From: Bacillota bacterium
GTDB taxonomy: Bacteria > Bacillota > Clostridia > DSM-8532
NCBI GenBank assembly: GCA_023459915.1
Contig: JAEWSN010000207.1
Location: 34,223 to 98,222 of the forward strand
Direction of reading: 5' to 3'
DNA: 64,000 nucleotides
Shown piece by piece: positions 50,618 through 58,551 of the stretch. The translations under genes were made by a program, and so were the position numbers. Position 1 is the stretch's first letter. Each line of letters begins with the position of its first letter. The notes beneath the pieces were generated by a model. That model did not search any database. It was not told the DNA's origin and saw only the letters and a list, made by a program, of their open reading frames with translations.

Positions 50618-52474
50618 TTATTGGATCGGTGCAATGATGGTCGAAGAGAAACCGTTGGAGAAGATCTCCTCGAACTCCGCGCCCTCAAGCCGTTCCTTTT
50701 CAAGCAGCGCCTTGGCCACCGTGTGCAGCTTGTCCATATGTTCGGCCAGCAGTGCCTTCACACGCACATAGCTGCTGTCGATGATTTTCTTGACCTCCGC
50801 ATCAATCTTGGCCGACACATCCTCGCTGTAGCTGTGCATGTGCCCGTAGCTCTTGCCCAGAAAGACCTCGTCGTTCTCGTCGCCGAAGAACAGGTTGCCC
50901 AGCTCCTCGCTCATGCCATACTTGGTGATCATGCTGCGGGCCACGTTGTTGGCCTGCTTCAGATCTCCGTACGCGCCGGTGCTGATTTCGCCGAGAACCA
51001 AATCCTCGGCCGCGCGGCCACCGAGCGCCACCACGATGCTTTCGAGCAGGTGGCCCTTCGTCTGGTAGGAGATGTCCTCATCCGGCTTGTGAACGGTATA
51101 GCCGCCCGCGCGCCCGGAGGGGATGATGGAGACGCGATCCACCTTGTCGGTGGTGGACGCCAACCGGATGGCCAGCGCGTGCCCGGCCTCGTGATAGGCG
51201 GTGAGCTTCTTCTCCGCATCGTTCATGACCCGGCTGCGCTTTTCAGGGCCCACCATGACCTTGAACACCGCTTCCTTGATCTCCTCCATGGTGATGGATT
51301 TCTTGTTGCCGCGGGCCGCGAGCAATGCGGCTTCATTGAGCAGGTTTTCGAGATCCGCGCCGGTGAACATCGGGGTGATCTTGGCAATCTCCTTCAAATC
51401 GACATCCAGGGAGAACGGCTTGCCTTTGGAATGAACCCGGAGAATGGCTTCGCGTCCCTTGACGTCCGGGTAGCTGACCGTGACACGGCGATCGAAACGA
51501 CCCGGACGCATCAGCGCGGGATCGAGGATGTCCGGCCGGTTGGTCGCCGCCAGGATGATGACGCCCTCGTTGACCCCGAAGCCGTCCATCTCCACGAGCA
51601 GCTGGTTGAGCGTCTGCTCGCGCTCGTCGTGGCCGCCGCCCATGCCGGCGCCACGATGGCGGCCCACCGCGTCGATCTCATCGATGAACACAATGCAGGG
51701 CGCGTTTTTCTTGGCCTGCTCAAACAAATCCCTGACACGCGAGGCGCCCGCGCCCACGAACATTTCCACAAAATCGGAGCCGGAGATGGAGAAGAACGGC
51801 ACACCGGCCTCACCGGCCACCGCCTTGCCCAGCAAGGTTTTGCCCGTACCGGGAGGGCCGACGAGCAGCACGCCCTTGGGAATTCTCGCGCCAAGCTCCA
51901 CGAACCTGCGGGGATCCTTGAGGAAGTCGACGACTTCCTTGAGCTCTTCCTTTTCCTCGTCGGCGCCGGCCACGTCCTCAAAACGAACCTTCATCTTGCC
52001 GTCTTCATTGGCGACACGCGCCTTGGACTTGCCGAACTGCATCACGCGGTTGCCGCCGCCCTGCGACTGCTGCATGAAGAACACCCAGATGAAGATGAAC
52101 ACGCCAATCATCACAAGCAGGGACACCATTTCGAGCCAGAACCAACCCGGAATGCCGGATTCCTTCTCCACATCGTAGCTGCCGATGCGTCCGGCGTCCG
52201 CCGCAGCGATGAGATCCTCGAAAAAGACGTCCTGGCTCAACACACGGATTTTGTACCGGTAGTCCTTTTCATAGGGACCGGCCGCATCCGTCAGCACCAC
52301 ATCCGCCTCGCCCGTCCGGATGTACAGGTTCTTGACATTGCCGTCATAGAGCTGCTCCCGGAAATCCGAATATTTCATGTCGGACGTGTTGCTGAAATTG
52401 TTGAACATCGTCAAGGCCAACATCATCAGCACAAAGATGATGATATAGAAACTGAGCCCTCTCACACCCTTCAA
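50618..52474 (-). CDS. ftsH: ATP-dependent zinc metalloprotease FtsH
   Basis: A 618-residue membrane AAA+ protease. Two spans (about 7-27 and 108-128) enclose the external domain. The AAA+ core has Walker A GPPGTGKT, Walker B IVFIDEID, the pore motif FVGAGASRVRDLF and the second region of homology TNRPDILDPALMRPGRFDR. The protease site is HEAGH with a downstream Asp in LGGRAAEDLVLGEISTGAYGDLKQA. It degrades membrane and short-lived soluble proteins. The best start is TTG at 52474, 9 nt after GGGAGG; the ATGs at 52501 and 52513 lie upstream of that box. It has its own promoter. Confidence 0.96.
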   Translation of the reverse strand: MKGVRGLSFYIIIFVLMMLALTMFNNFSNTSDMKYSDFREQLYDGNVKNLYIRTGEADVVLTDAAGPYEKDYRYKIRVLSQDVFFEDLIAAADAGRIGSYDVEKESGIPGWFWLEMVSLLVMIGVFIFIWVFFMQQSQGGGNRVMQFGKSKARVANEDGKMKVRFEDVAGADEEKEELKEVVDFLKDPRRFVELGARIPKGVLLVGPPGTGKTLLGKAVAGEAGVPFFSISGSDFVEMFVGAGASRVRDLFEQAKKNAPCIVFIDEIDAVGRHRGAGMGGGHDEREQTLNQLLVEMDGFGVNEGVIILAATNRPDILDPALMRPGRFDRRVTVSYPDVKGREAILRVHSKGKPFSLDVDLKEIAKITPMFTGADLENLLNEAALLAARGNKKSITMEEIKEAVFKVMVGPEKRSRVMNDAEKKLTAYHEAGHALAIRLASTTDKVDRVSIIPSGRAGGYTVHKPDEDISYQTKGHLLESIVVALGGRAAEDLVLGEISTGAYGDLKQANNVARSMITKYGMSEELGNLFFGDENDEVFLGKSYGHMHSYSEDVSAKIDAEVKKIIDSSYVRVKALLAEHMDKLHTVAKALLEKERLEGAEFEEIFSNGFSSTIIAPIQ

Positions 52475-52561
52475 TTGAACCAACCTCCCGCACCCGTACA
52501 TCCATGAAGCCATTCATCACCAGAAGCCCTGGCGGTCGCCGGATGCCGCAATTGTCATGTA

Positions 52562-52590
52562 ATCGTATCATGATGGTCAGACAAAGTCAA
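52562..52590 (-). promoter_or_regulatory. Sigma-A promoter of ftsH
   Basis: On the minus strand TTGACT (52590-52585) and TACGAT (52567-52562) are 17 nt apart, about 90 nt before the TTG start of ftsH. Confidence 0.75.
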
Positions 52591-52658
52591 TCCGCATCCG
52601 ACTTGACTTCTGCCGTTCCCGCCGCACAAGGCGCACGCGGCAGCTGCCCTCCGGCATG

Positions 52659-53180
52659 TCAGTCGTCGACCACCACGCACACATCGGGCAGGTTGCGGTA
52701 TTTCTCCGCGTAATCCAGCCCATACCCCACCACAAACGCATCCGGAATGATGATGCCGTCGTAGTCCACAAACAAATCCACCTTGCGTCGCGAAGGCTTG
52801 TCCATGATGGTGCACACCTTCACGGACGCGCACCCCTTGGCCGCGAACAGATCCTTGAGATAGTTCAGGGTGAGGCCGGTATCGATGAGGTCCTCCACCA
52901 GCAGCACATGAACGCCTGTGATGTCATAGTCGATGTCCTTGAGAATCCGGACAACACCGGACGACACGGTGGAATTGCCATAGCTGGAGCACGAGATGAA
53001 ATCCAGGCTCACATCGATGGTCAACGCCCTCGCCAGATCGGCCAGAAACATGAATCCGCCCTTGAGGACGCCCACCAGCAACAAATCCTTGCCGGCATAG
53101 TCCGCGGAGATGCGCTCGGCGATTTCCTGGGTCTTTTTCTGCAACTCTTCCCGGCCAATCATGACTTTCAGTTTACTCAC
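52659..53180 (-). CDS. hpt: Hypoxanthine phosphoribosyltransferase
   Basis: A 173-residue purine salvage enzyme that makes IMP/GMP from hypoxanthine/guanine and PRPP. It has the LLLVGVLKGGFMFLADL loop, the PRPP-binding motif VLLVEDLIDTGLTL, the KPSRRKVDLFVDYDGIIIPDAFVVGYGLDYAEKYRNLPDV base-binding segment, and normal length. A GTG at 53180 is the likely start, because AAGGAG stands just upstream and the gene then overlaps the tilS stop by 8 nt. The order tilS-hpt-ftsH is conserved widely in Firmicutes. Confidence 0.95.
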   Translation of the reverse strand: MSKLKVMIGREELQKKTQEIAERISADYAGKDLLLVGVLKGGFMFLADLARALTIDVSLDFISCSSYGNSTVSSGVVRILKDIDYDITGVHVLLVEDLIDTGLTLNYLKDLFAAKGCASVKVCTIMDKPSRRKVDLFVDYDGIIIPDAFVVGYGLDYAEKYRNLPDVCVVVDD

Positions 53181-54651
53181 ACGCTTCTCCTTTTGTCTTG
53201 CCTTCCCATTCAAACAGATAGGCGTCGTTGGGCGGGGTGGCCGTCATTTGTCCGGCGGCGCGATGCCCCGGCACCCATAATACCATGTTTCCGGCTGCCA
53301 GCAGTGGCATGCGGGCGCGCTGCGCGGCCGGAATTTTCCGATCAATGAACCATTTTTTCATTTTTTGTCTGCCCGGCGCCTGCCAGGGATGCAACACATC
53401 CCCATCACGCCTGTTTCTTATGTGAATACCCGCCGGCGCCAGGGCTGAATCAAGCAACTGCACGTAAGCCGTCTGCGCCGTCCGCATCCGGGGAAACCGT
53501 TCGGACACCTGTTCCATGGCCAGCCGGGTCACCACCAGCGCCCCGCCTGCCTCCGGCACCTCGAGGCGAACCGCCAGGCCCGCCGTTTCGGGCAGCGGCA
53601 CCGGATGGGCCCACATGGCCGGCGTCCCCCCGGCAGCCAAAGGGGCCGGCCCGATTTCACAGCGATCACCGTGCCGGAAGGCCACGTACCCACCGGGAAA
53701 ATTCAACCTTCCCTGGGCCTTCCCGTCCCGGCACAGGCGCAGCAGCATCTCCACATGGGCCGCCTCAAACCCGGTCTTGTCCCCGGCAACCCCTTCCCAG
53801 GCCAACAACGCCACCCGGCGGGCCAGCGCGTCCGGCAATGCGGAAAACGTGGCTGCACGCCACCGCGCGTACCGGGGTTCCTCCCGTCCGATGTCGAGGT
53901 CGCAACGGCTTGCCGCCTCTGCGGCCAGCTGCCAAAGCAGCGCCTGATCCTGCTGCTGGTAAGCCGCAAAGCGTGTCAGCGGGCCGGTGGGATCGTGACC
54001 GAGCGCATCGCGCAGCCGGGGGATCCAGCGATGGCGCAGCGCATTGCGCCGAAACGTGGCGTCCAGGTTGCTCTCATCCTCGCGGAACGTCCACCCCTGG
54101 AGGCGCATGCAGTCCCGCAGGCTGTCGGCACGAACCTCAAGGAGCGGCCGGAACAGGCCGCCGCGGTGGGCATGCATGCCGCACAGGCCATCGGATGCCG
54201 CGCCCCGCAGCAAATGAAGCAGCACCGTTTCGGCCTGATCGTCCTGATGATGGGCGAGCACCACCGCCTCCGCGCCTGTTTGGGCAAGGATATCCGAAAA
54301 CGCCCGATGCCGCAGCCGGCGGGCCGCGTCCTCAAGGGAGCGTCCTTCCCTTGCCGCAAGCGCGGGGGCATCCACCGCCACCACGTGGCAGGACAGCCCC
54401 AGCAGCCCGCACTGCTCCCTGACAAACGCGGCATCCAGGTCCGCCGCCGGACCGCGGATGCCATGATGCACATGCAAAACGGAAAGTGAAAACCCCATGG
54501 GCGCGCGCAGCAGGTTGAGCAGACGCAGCAGGCACATGGAATCCGCGCCCCCGGAAACCGCCGCGACGAGCGCTGCGGGGCCTGCGGGCCATTGCGCGCG
54601 GATCGCGGCCTCCACATGCCGGGACAACTGCCAGACGATATCCATGGACAC
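53173..54651 (-). CDS. tilS: tRNA(Ile)-lysidine synthase
   Basis: A 492-residue enzyme that converts C34 of tRNA-Ile(CAU) to lysidine. It has the N-terminal PP-loop VAAVSGGADSMCLL and AHHQDDQAETVLLHLLRG. ESNLDATFRRNALRHRWIPRLR follows, then the C-terminal tRNA-binding substructure ending in RRRDGDV-like RNRRDGDVLHPWQAPGRQKMKKWFIDRKIP. I prefer the GTG at 54651, 6 nt after AGGAGG; the ATG at 54645 is the alternative. It sits between dnaB (15 nt upstream) and hpt (overlapping). Confidence 0.94.
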   Translation of the reverse strand: MSMDIVWQLSRHVEAAIRAQWPAGPAALVAAVSGGADSMCLLRLLNLLRAPMGFSLSVLHVHHGIRGPAADLDAAFVREQCGLLGLSCHVVAVDAPALAAREGRSLEDAARRLRHRAFSDILAQTGAEAVVLAHHQDDQAETVLLHLLRGAASDGLCGMHAHRGGLFRPLLEVRADSLRDCMRLQGWTFREDESNLDATFRRNALRHRWIPRLRDALGHDPTGPLTRFAAYQQQDQALLWQLAAEAASRCDLDIGREEPRYARWRAATFSALPDALARRVALLAWEGVAGDKTGFEAAHVEMLLRLCRDGKAQGRLNFPGGYVAFRHGDRCEIGPAPLAAGGTPAMWAHPVPLPETAGLAVRLEVPEAGGALVVTRLAMEQVSERFPRMRTAQTAYVQLLDSALAPAGIHIRNRRDGDVLHPWQAPGRQKMKKWFIDRKIPAAQRARMPLLAAGNMVLWVPGHRAAGQMTATPPNDAYLFEWEGKTKGEACE

Positions 54652-54666
54652 CCGCTTCCTCCTGCC

Positions 54667-56061
54667 CTACGGGACAAATTCCAGATTGCCGAACTTGGTG
54701 TACTGGGGAATCCAGGCCAGCTCGACGGTTCCCGTGGAACCATTGCGGTGCTTGGCCAGAATGACTTCCACGACATTGCGTTTTTCGGAATCCTCATGGT
54801 AGTAGTCGTCGCGGTACAGGAACATGACGATGTCGGCGTCCTGCTCGATGGCGCCGGATTCGCGCAGGTCCGAGAGAATGGGCCGGTGATCGGTTCGCTG
54901 CTCCGGCGCGCGGGACAACTGGGACAGGGCGATGACCGGCACATTCAGCTCCTTGGCCATGATTTTCAGCGCGCGGGAAATCTCCGAAATCTCCTGCTGC
55001 CGGTTGTCGCTGCGCTTGCGGCCCTCCATCAGCTGCAGGTAGTCGATGACCACCAGCCCCAAGCCCTTTTCCATCTTCAGCTTGCGGCATTTGGACATCA
55101 TCTCCATGGTGTTGCAGCTGGCGTTGTCGTCCAGATAGATGGGCGCCTTGGACAAGGGGCCCAGCGCATGGGCGATTTTGGTCCAGTCATCCTCCATGAG
55201 CTTGCCGGTGCGCATCTTCTCGAGATCCACCATGGCCTCGAGGGACAGGATGCGGCTGACCAGCTGGCTGCGCGACATCTCCAGGCTGAACACCGCCACC
55301 GGCACCCTGGCCATGGCCGCGTTCACCACCACATTGAGGATGAAGGAGGTTTTGCCCATGGCCGGACGTGCCGCAATGAGCACCAGATCGGAGCGCTGGA
55401 AGCCGGCCGTCTTGCGGTCGAGATCCCGGAAGCCGCTGGGAATGCCGGTGAGATCGCTCTTGTTCCGATACAGCTCCTCAAGCTGGGTGAAGGTTTGATC
55501 GAGCACATGGCTGATGGGCTCCAGGCCGCTGCGGCTGATGCCCTGGGAAATGTCGAAGATGGCCTTTTCGGCCAAGGCCAGCACGTCGTCCCCCTCATGG
55601 CTGCCGGATAGGCCCAGATCCGCAATCTCTCCCGAGACGCTGATCAGCTGCCGCAGCAGCGCCTTGTCCTCGATGATGCCGGTGTAGTATTTCACATTGG
55701 CGGTGGTCGGCACACCGGTTGCCAGATCCGCGATATAGGACACATCCCCGACCCGTTCCAGCGAACCGCGTCGGGAAAGGATTTCCGCCACCGTCACCAC
55801 ATCGACGGGCAACGAGTCCTCGTACAGGGCCATGATGCCCTCGTAGATTTCCCGGTGCTTTTCCAGGTAAAAGGACTCCGGCTTGAGCCGGCCCGACACC
55901 TCGGAGAGGGCGTCGCGATCGATCAGCAAAGCCCCGAGCACGGATTGCTCCGCCTCGAGATGGTGCGGGGGGATTCTGCCCTCATAACGCGAGCCGTTTT
56001 GCGATCGTGTCTGGGGCTCCTCCCGTGCGCCGCCGGGATTGTCCATGTATTGGGTGTCCAT
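54667..56061 (-). CDS. dnaB: Replicative DNA helicase DnaB
   Basis: A 464-residue hexameric helicase. The N-terminal primase-interacting domain starts PPHHLEAEQSVLGALLID. The RecA-like C-terminal domain has Walker A ARPAMGKTS, Walker B LVVIDYLQLM, and the LSQLSRAPEQR and DLRESGAIEQDADIVMFLYRDDYY motifs. The length is normal. The ATG at 56061 is 5 nt after GGAGG. It follows rplI by 20 nt, the usual Firmicutes order. Confidence 0.97.
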   Translation of the reverse strand: MDTQYMDNPGGAREEPQTRSQNGSRYEGRIPPHHLEAEQSVLGALLIDRDALSEVSGRLKPESFYLEKHREIYEGIMALYEDSLPVDVVTVAEILSRRGSLERVGDVSYIADLATGVPTTANVKYYTGIIEDKALLRQLISVSGEIADLGLSGSHEGDDVLALAEKAIFDISQGISRSGLEPISHVLDQTFTQLEELYRNKSDLTGIPSGFRDLDRKTAGFQRSDLVLIAARPAMGKTSFILNVVVNAAMARVPVAVFSLEMSRSQLVSRILSLEAMVDLEKMRTGKLMEDDWTKIAHALGPLSKAPIYLDDNASCNTMEMMSKCRKLKMEKGLGLVVIDYLQLMEGRKRSDNRQQEISEISRALKIMAKELNVPVIALSQLSRAPEQRTDHRPILSDLRESGAIEQDADIVMFLYRDDYYHEDSEKRNVVEVILAKHRNGSTGTVELAWIPQYTKFGNLEFVP

Positions 56062-56081
56062 GTGCGCCTCCACCGGTTGCG

Positions 56082-56531
56082 TTATTGTTCGGCTTCGACC
56101 TTCACCTTGATTTTGGTGGTGACACCCGCATACAGACGCAGCTCCACCTCCGTCTCGCCAAGCGATTTGATGGCTTCGGGCATGTGGAACATCTTCTTGT
56201 CGAGGTCGTGCCGGTGCTGGGCCTTGAGCGCCTCGGCCACATCCTTGCTGGTGATGGAGCCGAAGAGCTTGCCGTTCTCACCCGCCTTGGCGGTCATCCG
56301 GACGGTCAGCGCGGCGAGCACGCCGGCAAGCTTCCTGGCGGTCTCCAGCTCGTGATCCTTGCGGTGCTTTTCGGCCTGCAGTTTGGCTTTCGCCTCGTTC
56401 AGCGAGGCGGCGGTGGCCTCCATGGCAATGCCGCGGGGAATGAGATAATTCCGCGCGTAGCCGTCGTTGACATCCACGATGGCATTCTTCTTGCCCAGAT
56501 TCTTGTCGTCCTTTTTCAAAATGACTTTCAT
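56082..56531 (-). CDS. rplI: 50S ribosomal protein L9
   Basis: A 149-residue protein. The N-terminal domain MKVILKKDDKNLGKKNAIVDVNDGYARNYLIPRGIAMEAT carries the L9 signature, followed by a long helix and the C-terminal RNA-binding domain (LFGSITSKDVAEALKAQHRHDLDKKMF). It binds 23S rRNA near the L1 stalk. GGAGG lies about 8 nt before the ATG at 56531. Confidence 0.97.
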   Translation of the reverse strand: MKVILKKDDKNLGKKNAIVDVNDGYARNYLIPRGIAMEATAASLNEAKAKLQAEKHRKDHELETARKLAGVLAALTVRMTAKAGENGKLFGSITSKDVAEALKAQHRHDLDKKMFHMPEAIKSLGETEVELRLYAGVTTKIKVKVEAEQ

Positions 56532-56566
56532 GGTTCTACCTCCATGACAACCCGGTGATATCAAGA

Positions 56567-56594
56567 CAGCCTATAGACTCTCATCTATAGGCTG
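56567..56594. other. Perfect hairpin between rpsR and rplI
   Basis: CAGCCTATAGA (56567-56577) and TCTATAGGCTG (56584-56594) form an 11-bp stem with a 6-nt loop in the 188-nt gap between the two ribosomal protein genes. No T tract follows on the minus strand, so it is more likely a processing, stabilising or regulatory element than a terminator. Confidence 0.6.
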
Positions 56595-56719
56595 CCTGTG
56601 CTTGCACTTTGTTTTCATGTCAACAGGCACGCGCACATCTTCCACGCATTGCCGCGAACCCGGGCGCATTCCATGCTCTGTTTCCCCGGTTGCGACCATG
56701 CGCCGTCCACCGGATTGAC

Positions 56720-57037
56720 TCAATCGTTGGTGTAGGGCAGGAGCGCGATTTGACGGGCACGCTTGATGGAAACCGTCAGCTGGCGCTGATGCTTGGCGCA
56801 ATTGCCGGAAATGCGGCGCGGCAGAATCTTGCCCTTTTCGGACAGGAACTTGCGCAGCTTCATGACATCCTTGTAGTCGGTGGCTTCCACCTTGTCGGCG
56901 CAGAACGCGCAGACCTTGCGGCGGGAGCGACGCATGCGGCCACCCGGGCCACCGCCGGAACGCGGCCTGCGATCTCCGCGATCGCCGCGATCGGAACGGT
57001 CATTTCTTGGGCCTCTATCCCTATTTGCTTCAGACAT
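56720..57037 (-). CDS. rpsR: 30S ribosomal protein S18
   Basis: A 105-residue S18 with a longer N-terminus than usual: about 30 residues of Arg/Asp/Gly-rich repeats (RSDRGDRGDRRPRSGGG) precede the conserved core RRKVCAFCADKVEATDYKDV and LRKFLSEKGKILPRRISGNCAKHQRQLTVSIKRARQIALLPY. The CxxC plus later Cys/His mark the zinc-binding (C+) form. AAGGAGG lies 10 nt before the ATG. The usual upstream partners rpsF and ssb are absent: a promoter and then an unrelated lipoprotein gene precede it. Confidence 0.96.
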   Translation of the reverse strand: MSEANRDRGPRNDRSDRGDRGDRRPRSGGGPGGRMRRSRRKVCAFCADKVEATDYKDVMKLRKFLSEKGKILPRRISGNCAKHQRQLTVSIKRARQIALLPYTND

Positions 57038-57155
57038 CCTGGGAATGCCTCCTTCCAAAGTCTCTTGATCAGGAATCACACATTTCTTTTATTCCGCGAT
57101 GGCCCTTTGGGGCATTTCCTGTTCTGTCAGGATATACATCGGGTACAGCCTGATA

Positions 57156-57184
57156 ATGATACCACAGCAGTTTTTACGTGTCAA
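57156..57184 (-). promoter_or_regulatory. Sigma-A promoter of the rpsR-rplI-dnaB operon
   Basis: On the minus strand a consensus TTGACA (57184-57179) and TATCAT (57161-57156) are 17 nt apart. The -35 overlaps the stop codon of the lipoprotein gene. The leader to rpsR is about 110 nt. Confidence 0.85.
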
Positions 57185-58155
57185 TTGAGGTTGTTCACCG
57201 CTTCACCCTCCCGGAACGAGATGTCGAGCGTCACCTCGAACGGGTCGGCCAAATCCCGGATGTCCGCGTTTCGGGTCTTGAACACCGTGTTGTAGGAAAA
57301 GTCCGGATCATTTTCGGCCAGCTTGCCGGAAATCACGTCGATGGCCTCATCCTCAAACTGGATGAGATACGCCGTCACCCCCGGCTCGCCATTTTCCCCG
57401 TCCTGATAGGTCAGCGTTTGTGACGTGTAGGACTTGTCCTTGTTCTTGGTGATTTCCATGACGGTCTTTTGGATGATTTTGCCGCTGCGCTCCGTATAAT
57501 ACATCACCCGCATCGATTCATCCTTCTCGTCGAGCTCGCCTTCCCAGTATTCCCGGTCGCCCTTCTTGTCGCTTCCCACGTCTTCCTCCCTGACATGGTC
57601 CGCGCCGAAGGTGATGACGTCACCCTTCCTGTCACGATAGGCATTTTTCAGCTCGAGCATCATGACATAGCCGGTTTCATCCACAATGTCGAACAGCGGC
57701 ACAAACGCGACATACAGATCGACCATGGCCACCCCGAGCAGGCCCATCGTGAGGTTGAAATCCTCTGAATCCGAAAGGGACTCGTTGAGCATGTCCATCG
57801 GCTTGGACTTGGCTTCCGTATAGGCGTTGACAAAGGCCGTCAGCTCCTGGCCCTCCTGATAATCCACATCATCCGCGTCGTCTTCGGGTTCATCCGAAGG
57901 CTCATCCTCCGGTTCATCCTCGGGTTCATCCGAAGGCTCATCCGAAGGCTCATCCGAAAGCTCATCTGAAGGCTCATCCTCCGGTTCATCTTCAGGTTCA
58001 TCTTCCGGCTCGTCCCGGGCCGAATTGTCATCGGCATCCGCGGCGCTCTGGCCCGCACCATCCTCTCCACCCGTAGACGCACGGCCACATGCGGAAAACA
58101 TGCCGGCAATCAGAAACAAAACAAGCAGCAGGGACAAAATACGCCTCAGTTTCAT
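57181..58155 (-). CDS. Acidic-repeat lipoprotein, function unknown
   Basis: A 324-residue exported lipoprotein. The signal peptide MKLRRILSLLLVLFLIAGMF ends in lipobox FSAC (C23). Residues about 45-95 are an acidic run of DEPSDEPEDEP repeats, probably a flexible spacer from the membrane. The following domain of about 220 residues (ELTAFVNAYTEAKSKPMDMLNESL...VMYYTERSGKIIQKTVMEITKNKDKSYTSQTLTYQDG) is beta-rich and not recognisable. AAGGAGG lies 9 nt before the ATG, and an excellent promoter precedes it. It is monocistronic. Confidence 0.75.
   Translation of the reverse strand: MKLRRILSLLLVLFLIAGMFSACGRASTGGEDGAGQSAADADDNSARDEPEDEPEDEPEDEPSDELSDEPSDEPSDEPEDEPEDEPSDEPEDDADDVDYQEGQELTAFVNAYTEAKSKPMDMLNESLSDSEDFNLTMGLLGVAMVDLYVAFVPLFDIVDETGYVMMLELKNAYRDRKGDVITFGADHVREEDVGSDKKGDREYWEGELDEKDESMRVMYYTERSGKIIQKTVMEITKNKDKSYTSQTLTYQDGENGEPGVTAYLIQFEDEAIDVISGKLAENDPDFSYNTVFKTRNADIRDLADPFEVTLDISFREGEAVNNLN
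57885..58018. repeat. 12-bp tandem repeat array encoding DEPS/DEPE
   Basis: About eleven 12-bp units of the form TCATCCGAAGGC / TCATCCTCCGGT encode the DEPE and DEPS tetrapeptides of the lipoprotein spacer. Several neighbouring units are identical. Confidence 0.8.
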
Positions 58156-58228
58156 GATGCTTCCTCCTTCTGGTGGCGGACCGACAATGGAAAGGTGTTT
58201 TTTTACATTGTGTTCAACAGATGTCAAC

Positions 58229-58257
58229 AGTTTATGAATACCGTCACGGTTTGTCAA
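58229..58257 (-). promoter_or_regulatory. Sigma-A promoter of the lipoprotein gene
   Basis: On the minus strand consensus TTGACA (58257-58252) and TAAACT (58234-58229) are 17 nt apart. A second TTGACA lies at 58227-58222 without a good -10. Confidence 0.75.
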
Positions 58258-58394
58258 CGGGGTGCCGCACAGCGCTCCCCGATACATCCTTACCCATTAT
58301 CAGCACAAACATGCCCCACCCATTTTTCAAATCGTTCCCTGCGCGGAAGGGAAAGTCCCGGCTGTCCGGCTGCCCGCCGGATGATATAATGGAG

Positions 58395-58515
58395 CAGCCG
58401 TCCGTGGTGGCGACAGCCGTCCGTGGTGGCGACAACCGTCCGTGGTGGAGACAACCGTCCGTGGTGGCGGTGCCAACCGAGCATGGCGGTGCCAACCGAG
58501 CATGGCGGTGCCAAC
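58395..58515. repeat. 19-bp tandem array upstream of the prenyltransferase gene
   Basis: Four units CAGCCGTCCGTGGTGGCGA / CAACCGTCCGTGGTGGCGG (starts 58395, 58414, 58433, 58452) are followed in the same 19-bp register by two full units and one partial unit of TGCCAACCGAGCATGGCGG (starts 58471, 58490, 58509). Two related subfamilies share one period. It lies between a TATAAT box and the start codon. Confidence 0.9.
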
Positions 58516-58551
58516 CAATCCGAACACGTTCCGTGAAGACAGGAGCATCGA

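Larger units (their letters stand above)
58156..58551. other. Divergent intergenic region with two promoters and a repeat array
   Basis: These 396 nt between the lipoprotein gene (minus) and the prenyltransferase gene (plus) hold no gene. They contain a consensus minus-strand promoter, a plus-strand TATAAT box (58385-58390) with a weak -35, and a 19-bp tandem array at 58395-58515 that would form most of the prenyltransferase leader. Confidence 0.65.

Noticed and set aside
50573..52507. 644-codon open frame opposite ftsH
   Set aside because: It mirrors the conserved ftsH codons and has no domain signature.
58395..58515. 19-bp repeats considered as a CRISPR array
   Set aside because: The units are contiguous with no spacers, and no cas gene is nearby.
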